Positions 31,536-40,621 of a stretch of 64,000 nt of DNA are shown piece by piece (position 1 is the first letter of the stretch; every line of letters begins with the position of its first letter). Location of the stretch: the NCBI RefSeq assembly GCF_900111885.1, contig NZ_FOKG01000016.1, positions 1 through 64,000 on the forward strand, in the 5' to 3' direction. The position numbers and the translations under genes are program-made. The notes beneath the pieces were generated by a model. It saw only the letters and a list, made by a program, of their open reading frames with translations. It had not been told where the DNA came from and did not search any database. The stretch is from Amycolatopsis marina (GTDB lineage Bacteria; Actinomycetota; Actinomycetes; Mycobacteriales; Pseudonocardiaceae).

Positions 31536-33026
31536 ATGTCGGCGTTCGACTCGCTGCTCCCCCGCCCCCTGTTCGGCCGACCGCACCCCGGCATGCTCAC
31601 CCTGCCCCTCGACGCGGCGGACACCCTGCCGGTCGAGATCGACGAGAGCCTGCCCGCCGAGAGCTACCGCCTGGAGATCACTCCGCAGGGGGTGCGCGCC
31701 CGAGCCGGGGACGACGGTGGCGCCGGGTACGCCAGGCAGACCCTGCGGCAACTCATCGGTCCCTCTGCGTTCCGGGCAGCGGGCGGACCGAGCACGGCCG
31801 AGGTGCCCTGTGGCGTGATCGAGGACCGGCCCCGCTTCGCCTGGCGGGGGTGCCTGCTCGACGTCGCCCGGCATTTCCGGCCGAAGTACGAGGTCCTGCG
31901 CTTCCTCGACCTGCTGGCGGTGCACAAGCTGAACGTGCTGCACCTGCATCTCACCGACGATCAGGGCTGGCGCATCGAGATCCCCGGCTACCCCAGGCTC
32001 ACCGGCGTCGGCGCATGGCGCACCGCGTCGATGGTGGGCAGGCACGACGGTCCGGAACGGGACGGCAGGCCACACGGCGGCTTCTACACGGTGGACGACC
32101 TGCGCGAGATCGTCGCCCACGCGGATCGCAGGGGAATCACCGTCGTGCCCGAGATCGACGTACCCGGCCACGTGCGGGCAGCGCTGGCCGCCTATCCCGA
32201 ACTCGGTGTGCGTCCCGGAGACCAGCTGGACGTCTGGACGTCCTGGGGTGTGTGCGCGGATGTCCTCAACGCCGAGGAGTCCACAGTAGACTTCTTCAGG
32301 GCGGTGTTCGACACGGTGCTGGACATCTTCCCCTCGGAGGTGATCGGCATCGGCGGGGACGAGGTGCCCACCGTGCGGTGGGAGAACGATCCCCGCAGCC
32401 GGGCGAGGGCGGCGGAGCTCGGCCTGTCGGGTCCGCACGAGCTGCACGGCTGGTTCCTCGAACGGATGGCCGCCCACCTGCACGCCCGCGGACGCAGGGC
32501 ACTGGGCTGGGACGAGATCCTCGACGCTGGCGGCACTCACGCCAAGCCCGCGGTGGTGGCGTCCTGGCGTGGCGAGGAGGCCGGGGTGCGCGCGGCCCAC
32601 GCCGGGCACGACGTCGTCATGTGCCCCGAACAGTGGGTGTACCTGGATCACCGCCAGTCCGACCATCCCGAGGAGCCGATTCCGGTCGGTTTCCTGCGCA
32701 CGGTCACCGACGTCCACCGCTACGAACCGGTGCCCGCTGAACTGCCCGATGCCGACAGGGCGCGGATACTCGGGGCGCAGGCACAGGTGTGGACCGAGCA
32801 CCTGGACACCCTGCGGAGGGTCGAGTATGCCGCGTTCCCCCGCCTCGCCGCGTTCGCGGAGGTGGTGTGGAGCCACGGAGAACGCGACACCGCGGAGTTC
32901 CTGCACCGGTTGCGGGAGCACCATCTGCCCCGGCTGGACGCGCTCGGCGTCGAGTACCGCCCGCTCGACGGTCCGCATCCCTGGCAGACCCGGCCCGGGG
33001 TACCGGGGCGGCCGCGGGATCTGTGA
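31536..33026 (+). CDS. GH20 beta-N-acetylhexosaminidase
   Basis: Removes terminal N-acetylglucosamine or galactosamine residues. The 496-aa protein has a short GH20b N-domain (about 1-90) and a GH20 catalytic barrel: HKLNVLHLHLTDDQGWRIEI, PEIDVPGHVRAALAAYP and the catalytic Asp-Glu pair in GIGGDEVP near residue 274, plus LGWDEILDAGG. There is no signal peptide, so it is probably cytoplasmic and acts on oligosaccharides brought in by the ABC transporter encoded just upstream. ATG at 31536 behind a GAGGGCGGG tract; 9 bp after the permease. Confidence 0.94.
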   Translation: MSAFDSLLPRPLFGRPHPGMLTLPLDAADTLPVEIDESLPAESYRLEITPQGVRARAGDDGGAGYARQTLRQLIGPSAFRAAGGPSTAEVPCGVIEDRPRFAWRGCLLDVARHFRPKYEVLRFLDLLAVHKLNVLHLHLTDDQGWRIEIPGYPRLTGVGAWRTASMVGRHDGPERDGRPHGGFYTVDDLREIVAHADRRGITVVPEIDVPGHVRAALAAYPELGVRPGDQLDVWTSWGVCADVLNAEESTVDFFRAVFDTVLDIFPSEVIGIGGDEVPTVRWENDPRSRARAAELGLSGPHELHGWFLERMAAHLHARGRRALGWDEILDAGGTHAKPAVVASWRGEEAGVRAAHAGHDVVMCPEQWVYLDHRQSDHPEEPIPVGFLRTVTDVHRYEPVPAELPDADRARILGAQAQVWTEHLDTLRRVEYAAFPRLAAFAEVVWSHGERDTAEFLHRLREHHLPRLDALGVEYRPLDGPHPWQTRPGVPGRPRDL

Positions 33027-33040
33027 CGAGCGCTGACAGC

Positions 33041-33886
33041 TCAGGTCACCGGGACGTAGCGCACCTCCGGCCGTCCCACCTGGCCGTAGTGCGGCCTGCG
33101 TTGGGCCAGCCCGTTGTCGGCGAGGTACTCCAGGTACCGCCGGGCGGTGACCCTGGACGCGCCCACCGTTTCCGCCGCTGCCGCGGCCGAAAGTCCGTCC
33201 TCGGCGGCCGCGTGCAGCGCCGCGGTCACGGCATCGAGCGTCTCCCCGCTCATCCCCTTGGGCAACGTGCGGTGGTCCGCGGTGCGCAACTCGGCGAACA
33301 TGCCGTCGACGTCCGCCTGCCCGGTCACCTCACCCGGGCCGGAGACCTGGTCCCGGAATCGGGCGTAGCGCTCCAGTTTCTCCCGCAGGGAGGCGAACGT
33401 GAACGGTTTGAGCAGGTATTGCACCACGCCCGCGGAGACCGCGGCGCGCACCATCGCGAGGTCGCGGGCCGAGGTCACCGCGATCACGTCGGCGGCGACG
33501 CCGGCGGCGCGCAGTGCCTGGCAGACGGCGAGCCCGTGGGTGTCCGGCAGGTAGAAGTCGAGCAGGATCAGATCCACCCTGCGCCGCTCAGTGCTTGCCT
33601 GAGAACTCGGATCCGCTATCGAGTCGCCAGGGCTCTGATTTCCAGCGACTGTCCAGTCCTGCTGCATGACGCCCTGCCGCCTCGATAGCGGGACTTCGTC
33701 GGCCGAGTCCCCCCGGTCACCATGACCTCGCAATCCGCGGTTCCCGGCCGCTCCCAGACAGAATCGGACGGCCTCGCCCCCGGCGTGCACAACACCCGCG
33801 ACGGTGAACCCCGCGATCCGCTCCACGTAGAGCCGGTGCGCCTCGGCCGCCACCGGGTCGTCCTCGACGACGAGCACACTGATCAT
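33041..33886 (-). CDS. CitB/DcuR-type response regulator with an expanded receiver domain
   Basis: 281 aa; relatives are about 225-230. The receiver has VLVVEDDP, the phospho-acceptor in LLDFYLPDTHG (Asp near residue 110), SAR and LLKPF; the C-terminal part is the winged helix of the family (SAAAAAETVGASRVTARRYLEYL). Between helix 2 and strand 3 about 55 extra residues (about 45-100) are inserted, and the DNA coding for residues 66-92 is the heart of a long palindrome. The start ATG overlaps the kinase stop by 4 bp. It probably controls dctA in response to dicarboxylates. Whether the insertion leaves the receiver functional is unknown. Confidence 0.9.
   Translation of the reverse strand: MISVLVVEDDPVAAEAHRLYVERIAGFTVAGVVHAGGEAVRFCLGAAGNRGLRGHGDRGDSADEVPLSRRQGVMQQDWTVAGNQSPGDSIADPSSQASTERRRVDLILLDFYLPDTHGLAVCQALRAAGVAADVIAVTSARDLAMVRAAVSAGVVQYLLKPFTFASLREKLERYARFRDQVSGPGEVTGQADVDGMFAELRTADHRTLPKGMSGETLDAVTAALHAAAEDGLSAAAAAETVGASRVTARRYLEYLADNGLAQRRPHYGQVGRPEVRYVPVT
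33605..33708. repeat. Palindromic element inside the response-regulator gene
   Basis: Arms 33613-33633 and 33671-33691 are inverted repeats matching at 19 of 21 positions, with CCGCTATCGAG/CTCGATAGCGG exact. An outer pair ACTCGG/CCGAGT (33605-33610, 33703-33708) and a central GACTG/CAGTC (33647-33651, 33654-33658) share the same centre near 33652. It is fully translated in frame. Confidence 0.85.
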
Positions 33887-35538
33887 CGGTTCTCCTTCCG
33901 CGGTGCCGGGACCGGAAGTCGCACGGTGAAGACGGCTCCCTCGTCCTGCCCGACGTCGATCGTGCCGCCGTAGCGCCGGACGGCCTGGCCCACGAGCGCG
34001 AGCCCGAGGCCGCGGCCCATCGGCCCGCCCGCCGGTTTCGTCGACCAGCCCTTGCGGAACATCTCCGTCGCGGCCTCGGCGTCCACGCCAGGACCGCTGT
34101 CGGCGACCCTGAGGAACAGTTCGCCCGCATCGGTGCGCACCGTCACCGTCACCCGAGGGCCACCCGGACTCGCCCCCGCCCCCTGCACGGCCGCGTCGAC
34201 GGCATTGTCGATCAAGTTCCCGAGAATGGTGACCAGATCCCTCGGATCGATACCGGTCGCCTGCGCGTCACCGCTGTCCTGGGTGTCCTGCGTCGCGGTG
34301 TCCTCGGTGAGTACGAGGTCCACGCCGCGCTCGTCGGCCTCGGCCGACTTGCCCAGCAGCAGTGCGGCCAGTACCGGCTCGGACACCGAGCCGACGACCC
34401 GGTCGGTGAGCTGCTGCGCCGCGGCCAGCTCGGCGGTGGCGAACTCCAGTGCCCTGTCGATGCGCCCGAGTTCCACCAGCGACACCACCGCGTGCAGGCG
34501 ATTGGCCGCCTCGTGGGCCTGCGATCGCAGGGACTCCGCGAACCCGCGCATGGTGTCGAGCTCACCGGTGAGGCTCTGTAGTTCGGTGTGGTCTCGCAGG
34601 GTGACCACCGTGCCCATCGCGCGGTCACCGGAACGCACCGGCGCGGTGTTGACGACGAGGACCCGCGTTCCGGTCACATGGATCTCGTCCGTCCTCGGCC
34701 CGGCGGAGATGAAGGTGTCCACGAGTCCGGGGGCCAGCCCGAGCTCCTCGACGGGCCGATCGCGGACGGGAGCCTCCAGGTCGAGCAGCTCACGGGCGGC
34801 GTCGTTGCACAACACCACTCGCCCGTCCCTGCCGATGAGGACCAGTCCCTCTCGCACGGAGTGCAGGATCGCCGAGTAGTACTCGAACATTCCGGACAGT
34901 TCGGCAGGGGCGACGCCCCTGGTCTGCCGCCGCAGGCGGGCGCTGACCAGGTAGCTGCCGAGCAGCCCGACGACGAGCACCGCTCCCGCGACGATCAGCA
35001 GCGGGGGTAGCCGCTCGGCGAGTTCGGCCGAGAGCGCGCTGACGGTGATCCCGACGGCGACCAGTGCCACCACCTGGTCGCGGTCGGCGTCGAACACCGG
35101 TGCCACCGCTCGGATGGACGGGCCGAGGGTGCCCGTGTAGGTCTCGGTCAGCATGCGCCCCCGCAGCGCGGCCTCGGTGTTGCCGATGAACCGCTGCCCG
35201 ATCCGGTCCGGATCCGGATGGGTGTAACGGGTCCCGTCCGGCGCCATGATCGTGATGAAGTCGACCCCGGTGTCGCCGCGCACCCGTTCGGCGAACGGCT
35301 GGAGCTCGGCGCTCGGGTCCGCGGCGCGAAGGGCGGTGCGCACGCTCGGGGAGTCGGCGACCGTCGCGGCGACGGCGGTCACCTCCTGTCTCGCATGGTC
35401 CTCGGTGGCCCTGTCCGCGTCCAGGTAGGCCAGTAGCACCCCGGCGCCGACCAGGACAAGCAGCAGCACGGCCTGCAGCGCGAGCAGTTGCCGGGCGAGG
35501 CTCCAGTTCCGGTTCGGCACGTCCTCATAGGACCACAT
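33883..35538 (-). CDS. CitA/DcuS-type sensor histidine kinase
   Basis: 551 aa. TM helix 1 (about 15-38), extracytoplasmic PAS-like sensor (about 45-160, ITIMAPDGTRYTHPDPDRIGQRFIG is the family ligand pocket region), TM helix 2 (about 165-190), cytoplasmic PAS (about 205-300). The H-box is SQAHEAANRLHAVVSLVELG near residue 340 (SPOB-like), and the C-terminal ATPase has NLIDNAVDAA, DSGPGV and GRGLGLALV. The family senses C4-dicarboxylates or citrate. The start is ATG at 35538; GTG at 35520 is possible and neither has a good ribosome-binding site. Divergent from dctA. Confidence 0.93.
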   Translation of the reverse strand: MWSYEDVPNRNWSLARQLLALQAVLLLVLVGAGVLLAYLDADRATEDHARQEVTAVAATVADSPSVRTALRAADPSAELQPFAERVRGDTGVDFITIMAPDGTRYTHPDPDRIGQRFIGNTEAALRGRMLTETYTGTLGPSIRAVAPVFDADRDQVVALVAVGITVSALSAELAERLPPLLIVAGAVLVVGLLGSYLVSARLRRQTRGVAPAELSGMFEYYSAILHSVREGLVLIGRDGRVVLCNDAARELLDLEAPVRDRPVEELGLAPGLVDTFISAGPRTDEIHVTGTRVLVVNTAPVRSGDRAMGTVVTLRDHTELQSLTGELDTMRGFAESLRSQAHEAANRLHAVVSLVELGRIDRALEFATAELAAAQQLTDRVVGSVSEPVLAALLLGKSAEADERGVDLVLTEDTATQDTQDSGDAQATGIDPRDLVTILGNLIDNAVDAAVQGAGASPGGPRVTVTVRTDAGELFLRVADSGPGVDAEAATEMFRKGWSTKPAGGPMGRGLGLALVGQAVRRYGGTIDVGQDEGAVFTVRLPVPAPRKENR

Positions 35539-35598
35539 CGACGGCGCACCGGAACGGTCGGACGGGCAACGGTCTCGTCTACACAATGAACACAACCG

Positions 35599-35610
35599 TG
35601 ACCCGGGTCA
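35599..35610. promoter_or_regulatory. Candidate response-regulator operator before dctA
   Basis: Perfect 12-bp palindrome TGACCCGGGTCA in the 136-bp gap between the divergent sensor kinase and dctA genes. Its role is inferred from position only. Confidence 0.35.
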
Positions 35611-35674
35611 TATCGGTGCGGATAGTCACCTCGAACACGCGCCACGACGGCGTCCGCAACTCGAGGAGGCAACG

Positions 35675-37066
35675 GTGCCCACACCACCGACAACGCCGAC
35701 AGCGGCCGAGACAGGCCCCGCACGGAAACCCCGCGACCGCATGCACTACCTGTACATCGCGGTGGTCGCCGCGGTGGTGCTGGGCATCATCGTCGGTTTC
35801 GCGGCGCCCGACTTCGCCGCCGAACTCAAGCCGCTCGGATCCGGATTCGTCAGCCTGATCAAGATGATGATCAGCCCGATCATCTTCTGCACGATCGTGC
35901 TCGGTATCGGCTCGGTGGCCAAGGCCGCCAAGGTCGGCAAGGTGGGGCTGCTGGCGCTGGGCTACTTCCTCGTCATGTCGACGTTCGCGCTGACCATCGG
36001 GCTCGTCGTCGGCAACATCCTGCATCCAGGCGAGGGCCTCAACCTCGACCCCGCGGCCGCCGCCAAGGTGCAGGAACAGGCCACCGGCTCGGAAGGCACG
36101 GTCGACTTCCTCCTCGGGATCATCCCGGAGACCATGGTGTCCGCCTTCACCGCGGGATCGGTGCTGCAGACACTGCTGGTGGCGTTGCTTGCCGGGTTCG
36201 CACTGCAGAAGCTGGGCGCGGCAGGCAAGCCGATCCTGCGCGGCATCGAGCACATCCAAAGGCTGGTCTTCCGCATCCTGGCCATGATCATGTGGGTCGC
36301 GCCGATCGGCGCGTTCGGCGCGATCGCGGCCGTGGTCGGCGAAACCGGCTGGGACGCGCTGCGCAGCCTCGCGGTGATCATGCTCGGGTTCTACGCGACC
36401 TGCCTGCTGTTCATCTTCGTGGTGCTCGGTTCGGTGCTGTGGTTCGGCGCGCGTGTCAATCTGTTCAGCCTGCTGCGCTACCTGGGCCGGGAGTTCCTGC
36501 TGATCGTCTCCACCTCGTCCTCGGAGTCCGCACTGCCGAGGCTGATCGCGAAGATGGAGCACCTCGGGGTCAGCAGGCCGGTCGTCGGCATCACCGTGCC
36601 GACCGGCTACTCGTTCAACCTGGACGGCACCGCCATCTACCTGACGATGGCGACCCTGTTCATCGCCACGGCGCAGGGCAGCCCGTTGCCGCTCGGCGAG
36701 CAGATCTCCCTGCTGGTGTTCATGATCATCGCTTCGAAGGGCGCGGCCGGGGTCAGCGGCGCGGGTATCGCGACCCTCGCGGGCGGGTTGCAGTCCCACC
36801 GCCCGGAACTGGTGGACGGGGTCGGGTTCATCCTCGGCATCGACCGGTTCATGTCCGAGGCTCGGGCGCTGACCAACTTCGCCGGAAACGCGGTGGCCAC
36901 CGTGCTGATCGGTTCGTGGACGAAGGAGTTCGACAGGACCCAGGCCCGCGAGGTGTTCGCCGGACGGGACCCGTTCAACGAGGCCACACTGGTCGACACG
37001 CACGAATCAGCCGACGCGGGCCCGGAGCCGGAACCGGAGCGGCAGAAGGAGGCCGTGCCGGTCTGA
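35675..37066 (+). CDS. dctA: C4-dicarboxylate:cation symporter DctA
   Basis: 463-aa membrane transporter of the DAACS/glutamate-transporter fold. Signature blocks STSSSESALPRLIAKME (serine-rich re-entrant loop 1), PTGYSFNLDGTAIYLTMATLFIA and ASKGAAGVSGAGIATLAG (loop 2), and DRFMSEARALTNFAGNAVAT are intact. It imports succinate, fumarate and malate. GTG at 35675 with GAGGAGG 6 nt upstream. Divergent from the two-component system that presumably controls it; its 3' end is 5 bp from the converging SRPBCC gene. Confidence 0.94.
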   Translation: MPTPPTTPTAAETGPARKPRDRMHYLYIAVVAAVVLGIIVGFAAPDFAAELKPLGSGFVSLIKMMISPIIFCTIVLGIGSVAKAAKVGKVGLLALGYFLVMSTFALTIGLVVGNILHPGEGLNLDPAAAAKVQEQATGSEGTVDFLLGIIPETMVSAFTAGSVLQTLLVALLAGFALQKLGAAGKPILRGIEHIQRLVFRILAMIMWVAPIGAFGAIAAVVGETGWDALRSLAVIMLGFYATCLLFIFVVLGSVLWFGARVNLFSLLRYLGREFLLIVSTSSSESALPRLIAKMEHLGVSRPVVGITVPTGYSFNLDGTAIYLTMATLFIATAQGSPLPLGEQISLLVFMIIASKGAAGVSGAGIATLAGGLQSHRPELVDGVGFILGIDRFMSEARALTNFAGNAVATVLIGSWTKEFDRTQAREVFAGRDPFNEATLVDTHESADAGPEPEPERQKEAVPV

Positions 37067-37071
37067 GCCCG

Positions 37072-37512
37072 TCAGGCGAGGTGGGCCCGGAGGCTGCGCT
37101 GCCCGCGCCGCATCATCAGGGCGTGATTCGCCCGCAGGACCGGGCGGGCCAGCGGCGACAGCGCACGCAGCAGCGGTTTGCGGACCCCCACCACCTGCCC
37201 GATGTCGAGCCGGGTGCCTCCGGGCACCCGGCTCAACTCGCAGTGGAGCTCGCCGTCCAGGTCACCGGACAGCCGTACCCTGAGCCGGCCTGCCTCGGCG
37301 TTCTCCTCGACGCGCACCATCCGCAGCACGATCGTGTAGGGCAGGGTGGCCCGGCAGCTGACTTCGGCGGTGTCCTCGTCAATTTGCCGAACGGTCCGGA
37401 CGTCCGGCCACCAGTCCGGGTAACCCCCGAGGTCCACGAGGACACCGAACACGGTCGGCACCGGCGCCTCGACCGACCAGACCGAACGGAAACGGTAGTC
37501 GCGCGAAGCCAT
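37072..37512 (-). CDS. SRPBCC (START-like) family protein
   Basis: 146-aa helix-grip fold protein of the polyketide cyclase/coenzyme Q-binding group. SVEAPVPTVFGVLVDLGGYPDWWPDV is the usual N-terminal pattern; hydrophobic strands follow. The family binds lipids or polyketides; no specific ligand can be named. ATG at 37512, 21 bp after the uvrA end and in the same direction. Confidence 0.8.
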   Translation of the reverse strand: MASRDYRFRSVWSVEAPVPTVFGVLVDLGGYPDWWPDVRTVRQIDEDTAEVSCRATLPYTIVLRMVRVEENAEAGRLRVRLSGDLDGELHCELSRVPGGTRLDIGQVVGVRKPLLRALSPLARPVLRANHALMMRRGQRSLRAHLA

Positions 37513-37533
37513 CTGCTCGGTACGCGTACCCGC

Positions 37534-40389
37534 TCAGCCGAGGACCGGCTTGAGGAACTGGCCGGTGTAACTGGCCTCCACCTCGGCGACGTCCTCCGGG
37601 GTGCCCTCGGCGACCACCGTGCCGCCGCCGGAGCCGCCCTCGGGTCCCATGTCGACGATCCAGTCGGACGTCTTGATCACGTCGAGGTTGTGCTCGATGA
37701 CAAGCACCGTGTTTCCCTTGTCCACCAGGCCGTTGATCACGCCGAGCAGCTTGCGGATGTCCTCGAAGTGCAGGCCGGTGGTCGGCTCGTCGAGGACGTA
37801 CACGGTCTTGCCGGTGGAGCGCTTCTGCAGCTCGCTGGCGAGCTTGACCCGCTGCGCCTCGCCCCCGGAGAGGGTCGGCGCGGGCTGGCCGAGGCGCACG
37901 TAACCGAGGCCGACGTCGACCAGCGTCTGCAGGTGCCGGTGGATGGCCTTGATCGGCTCGAAGAAGGCGGCTGCCTCCTCGATCGGCATGTCCAGGACCT
38001 CGGCGACCGTCTTGCCCTTGTAGTGCACCTCGAGGGTCTCCCGGTTGTACCGGGCGCCCTTGCAGACCTCGCACGGAACGTAGACATCGGGGAGGAAGTT
38101 CATCTCGATCTTGATCGTGCCGTCACCCGCGCAGGCCTCACAGCGTCCGCCCTTGACGTTGAAGGAGAAGCGGCCCGGCTGGTAGCCCCGGACCTTCGCC
38201 TCGGTGGTGGACGCGAACAACTTGCGGACGTGGTCCCACACACCGGTGTAGGTCGCCGGGTTGGATCGCGGGGTACGGCCGATCGGCGACTGGTCCACCC
38301 GGACCAGCTTGTCCACCTGGTCGAGACCGCGGATGCGGGTGTGCCTGCCCGGCACCTGGCGGGCGCCGTTGAGCTTGTTCGCCAGCACGGTGGCCAGGAT
38401 GTCGTTGACCAGGGTGGACTTGCCGGAACCGGACACTCCGGTGACGGAGACCAGACAACCGAGCGGGAACGAGACATCCAGCCCCCGCAGGTTGTGCTCG
38501 CGGGCGCCGACCACGGTCAGCTGCCGCTTCTTGTCCACCGGCCTGCGGATCGCCGGCAGCGGGATGACCTCGCGGCCGGAGAGGTAGGCCCCGGTGAGGG
38601 ACTCCTTGTTGCGCAGGAGCTTCTGGAACGGCCCGCTGTGCACGATCTTGCCGCCGTGCTCGCCCGCGCCGGGACCGATGTCGACGACCCAGTCGCTGGC
38701 CCGGATCGTGTCCTCGTCGTGCTCGACCACGATCAGTGTGTTGCCGAGGTTGCGCAGCCTGGTGAGCGTCTCGATCAGCCGGTGGTTGTCCCGCTGGTGC
38801 AGGCCGATCGAGGGTTCGTCGAGCACGTACAGCACGCCGACGAGGCCGGAGCCGATCTGGGTGGCGAGGCGGATGCGCTGTGCCTCACCGCCGGAGAGCG
38901 TGCCCGCGGGCCGGTCCAGTGACAGGTAGTCGAGTCCGACGTCGAGCAGGAAACGCAGCCGGGCCTGGATCTCCTTGAGTACGGCACCGGCGATCATCGA
39001 CTCACGCTTGCCGAGGACCAGCTCGTCGAGGAACTGCGACGCCTCGGCGATGGAGAGTGCGCAGACCTCCGCGATCGACCGGTCACCCCTCGTTTCGTGC
39101 TCGAGGGTGACCGCGAGGATTTCCGGCTTCAGCCGGGTGCCCTGACAGCTCGGGCAGGGCACCTCGCGCATGTAGCCCTCGTAGCGCTCGCGCATCTGCT
39201 CGGACTCGGTCTGCTCCTGGCGCCGCTCCAGGAACGGGATCACGCCCTCGAAGTTGGCGTAGTAGGAGCGCTGACGGCCGTACCGGTTGCGGTAGCGGAC
39301 GTGTACCTGCTCGTCGACGCCGTGCAGCACGGCCTTCTGCACCTTCGCGGGCAACCTGCGCCACGGGGTGTCCATCCGGAACCCGATGGCTTCGGACAAC
39401 GACTCGAGCAGCCGCTGGAAGTACTCCGCGCTCTGCCCGCCGGACCACGGCGCGATGGCCCCGCCCTCGAGGGTCTCCTCGTCGTCGGGGACGACCAGCT
39501 CGGGGTCGACCTCCTTGCGGATGCCGATGCCCGAGCAGTCGGGACAGGCGCCGTAGGGCGAGTTGAAGGAGAAGGAGCGGGGTTCGAGGTCCTCGATCGC
39601 CAGTGCGTGACCGTTCGGGCAGGCCAGGTTCTCGGAGAAACCACGGACGCGGTGTGGATCGTTGTCGGGCAGGTCGACGAAGTCCAGTTCGACCAGGCCG
39701 TCGGCCAGCCGCAGTGCCGTCTCCACCGAGTCGGTCAGCCGCTGCTTCGAGCTCGACTTCACCGAAAGCCGGTCGATGACCACGCTGATCTGGTGCTTTT
39801 CCTGCTTCTTCAGCTTCGGCGGATCGGTGAGCTGGTGAACGGTGCCGTCTACCACCGCGCGGGAGTACCCCTGCTGCTGGAGGTTGGCGAACAGGTCGAC
39901 GTACTCGCCCTTGCGTCCGCGAATGACCGGCGCGAGAACCTGGAACCGCGTGCCCTGCTCCATGTCGAGCACCTGGTCGACGATCTGCTGCGGCGTCTGT
40001 TTGCTGATCCGCTCCCCGCACTTCGGGCAGTGGGCCTTGCCCGCGCGCGCGTAGAGCAGGCGGAGGTAGTCATAGACCTCGGTGATGGTGCCCACCGTCG
40101 AGCGCGGGTTGCGCGAGGTGGACTTCTGGTCGATCGACACCGCGGGCGAGAGCCCCTCGATGAAGTCGACGTCGGGCTTGTCCATCTGCCCGAGGAACTG
40201 CCGAGCGTACGCGGAGAGCGACTCCACGTAGCGACGCTGCCCCTCCGCGAAGATCGTGTCGAAGGCCAGACTCGACTTTCCCGAACCCGAGAGTCCGGTG
40301 AACACGATCATGCTGTCGCGCGGCAGGTCGATGTCGACCCCGCGGAGGTTGTGTTCGCGGGCGCCGCGAACTACGAGGCGATCAGCCAC
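37534..40389 (-). CDS. uvrA: UvrABC excinuclease subunit A
   Basis: DNA-damage recognition ATPase of nucleotide excision repair. 951 aa, normal length. Two ABC modules: Walker A GLSGSGKSSLAFD (about 31-43) and GVSGSGKSTLVND (about 650), signatures LSGGEAQRI and LSGGEAQRV, and Walker B LYVLDEPS and VYVLDEPT. Zinc-binding cysteine pairs are CPKCGER, CPDCSG, CPSCQG and CEACAG. The start is GTG at 40389 with GAAGGGA 7 nt upstream. No LexA-type box was recognised in the 232-bp upstream gap. Confidence 0.98.
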   Translation of the reverse strand: MADRLVVRGAREHNLRGVDIDLPRDSMIVFTGLSGSGKSSLAFDTIFAEGQRRYVESLSAYARQFLGQMDKPDVDFIEGLSPAVSIDQKSTSRNPRSTVGTITEVYDYLRLLYARAGKAHCPKCGERISKQTPQQIVDQVLDMEQGTRFQVLAPVIRGRKGEYVDLFANLQQQGYSRAVVDGTVHQLTDPPKLKKQEKHQISVVIDRLSVKSSSKQRLTDSVETALRLADGLVELDFVDLPDNDPHRVRGFSENLACPNGHALAIEDLEPRSFSFNSPYGACPDCSGIGIRKEVDPELVVPDDEETLEGGAIAPWSGGQSAEYFQRLLESLSEAIGFRMDTPWRRLPAKVQKAVLHGVDEQVHVRYRNRYGRQRSYYANFEGVIPFLERRQEQTESEQMRERYEGYMREVPCPSCQGTRLKPEILAVTLEHETRGDRSIAEVCALSIAEASQFLDELVLGKRESMIAGAVLKEIQARLRFLLDVGLDYLSLDRPAGTLSGGEAQRIRLATQIGSGLVGVLYVLDEPSIGLHQRDNHRLIETLTRLRNLGNTLIVVEHDEDTIRASDWVVDIGPGAGEHGGKIVHSGPFQKLLRNKESLTGAYLSGREVIPLPAIRRPVDKKRQLTVVGAREHNLRGLDVSFPLGCLVSVTGVSGSGKSTLVNDILATVLANKLNGARQVPGRHTRIRGLDQVDKLVRVDQSPIGRTPRSNPATYTGVWDHVRKLFASTTEAKVRGYQPGRFSFNVKGGRCEACAGDGTIKIEMNFLPDVYVPCEVCKGARYNRETLEVHYKGKTVAEVLDMPIEEAAAFFEPIKAIHRHLQTLVDVGLGYVRLGQPAPTLSGGEAQRVKLASELQKRSTGKTVYVLDEPTTGLHFEDIRKLLGVINGLVDKGNTVLVIEHNLDVIKTSDWIVDMGPEGGSGGGTVVAEGTPEDVAEVEASYTGQFLKPVLG

Positions 40390-40621
40390 CCGAAGGTCCC
40401 TTCACTGGTTCTTGGAGCGCCGACATGTCGGCAGCCGAGATGCTAGGACCGACCACCGACAAAAACGCGAGCGCCGGATCGCGGTGGGGCCGTAGGGCCT
40501 GCTCACCCAGTACATCCCAGTACATTCAGCGGCACCTACGAGAGTACGTGGCACACGCGGCGGATGGCGAACGGGTGCGGCGGCTCACGCTCGCAGCTGA
40601 GGGCTGACTAACCTGGGCGGC

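Noticed and set aside
30522..32978. An 818-codon open frame on the minus strand opposite the ABC permease and GH20 genes
   Set aside because: It mirrors well-identified genes in a GC-rich genome where antisense frames stay open by chance; its Arg/His/Gln-rich translation has no family features.
36292..38922. An 876-codon plus-strand frame opposite uvrA and overlapping dctA
   Set aside because: Composition artefact; both overlapped genes are certain.
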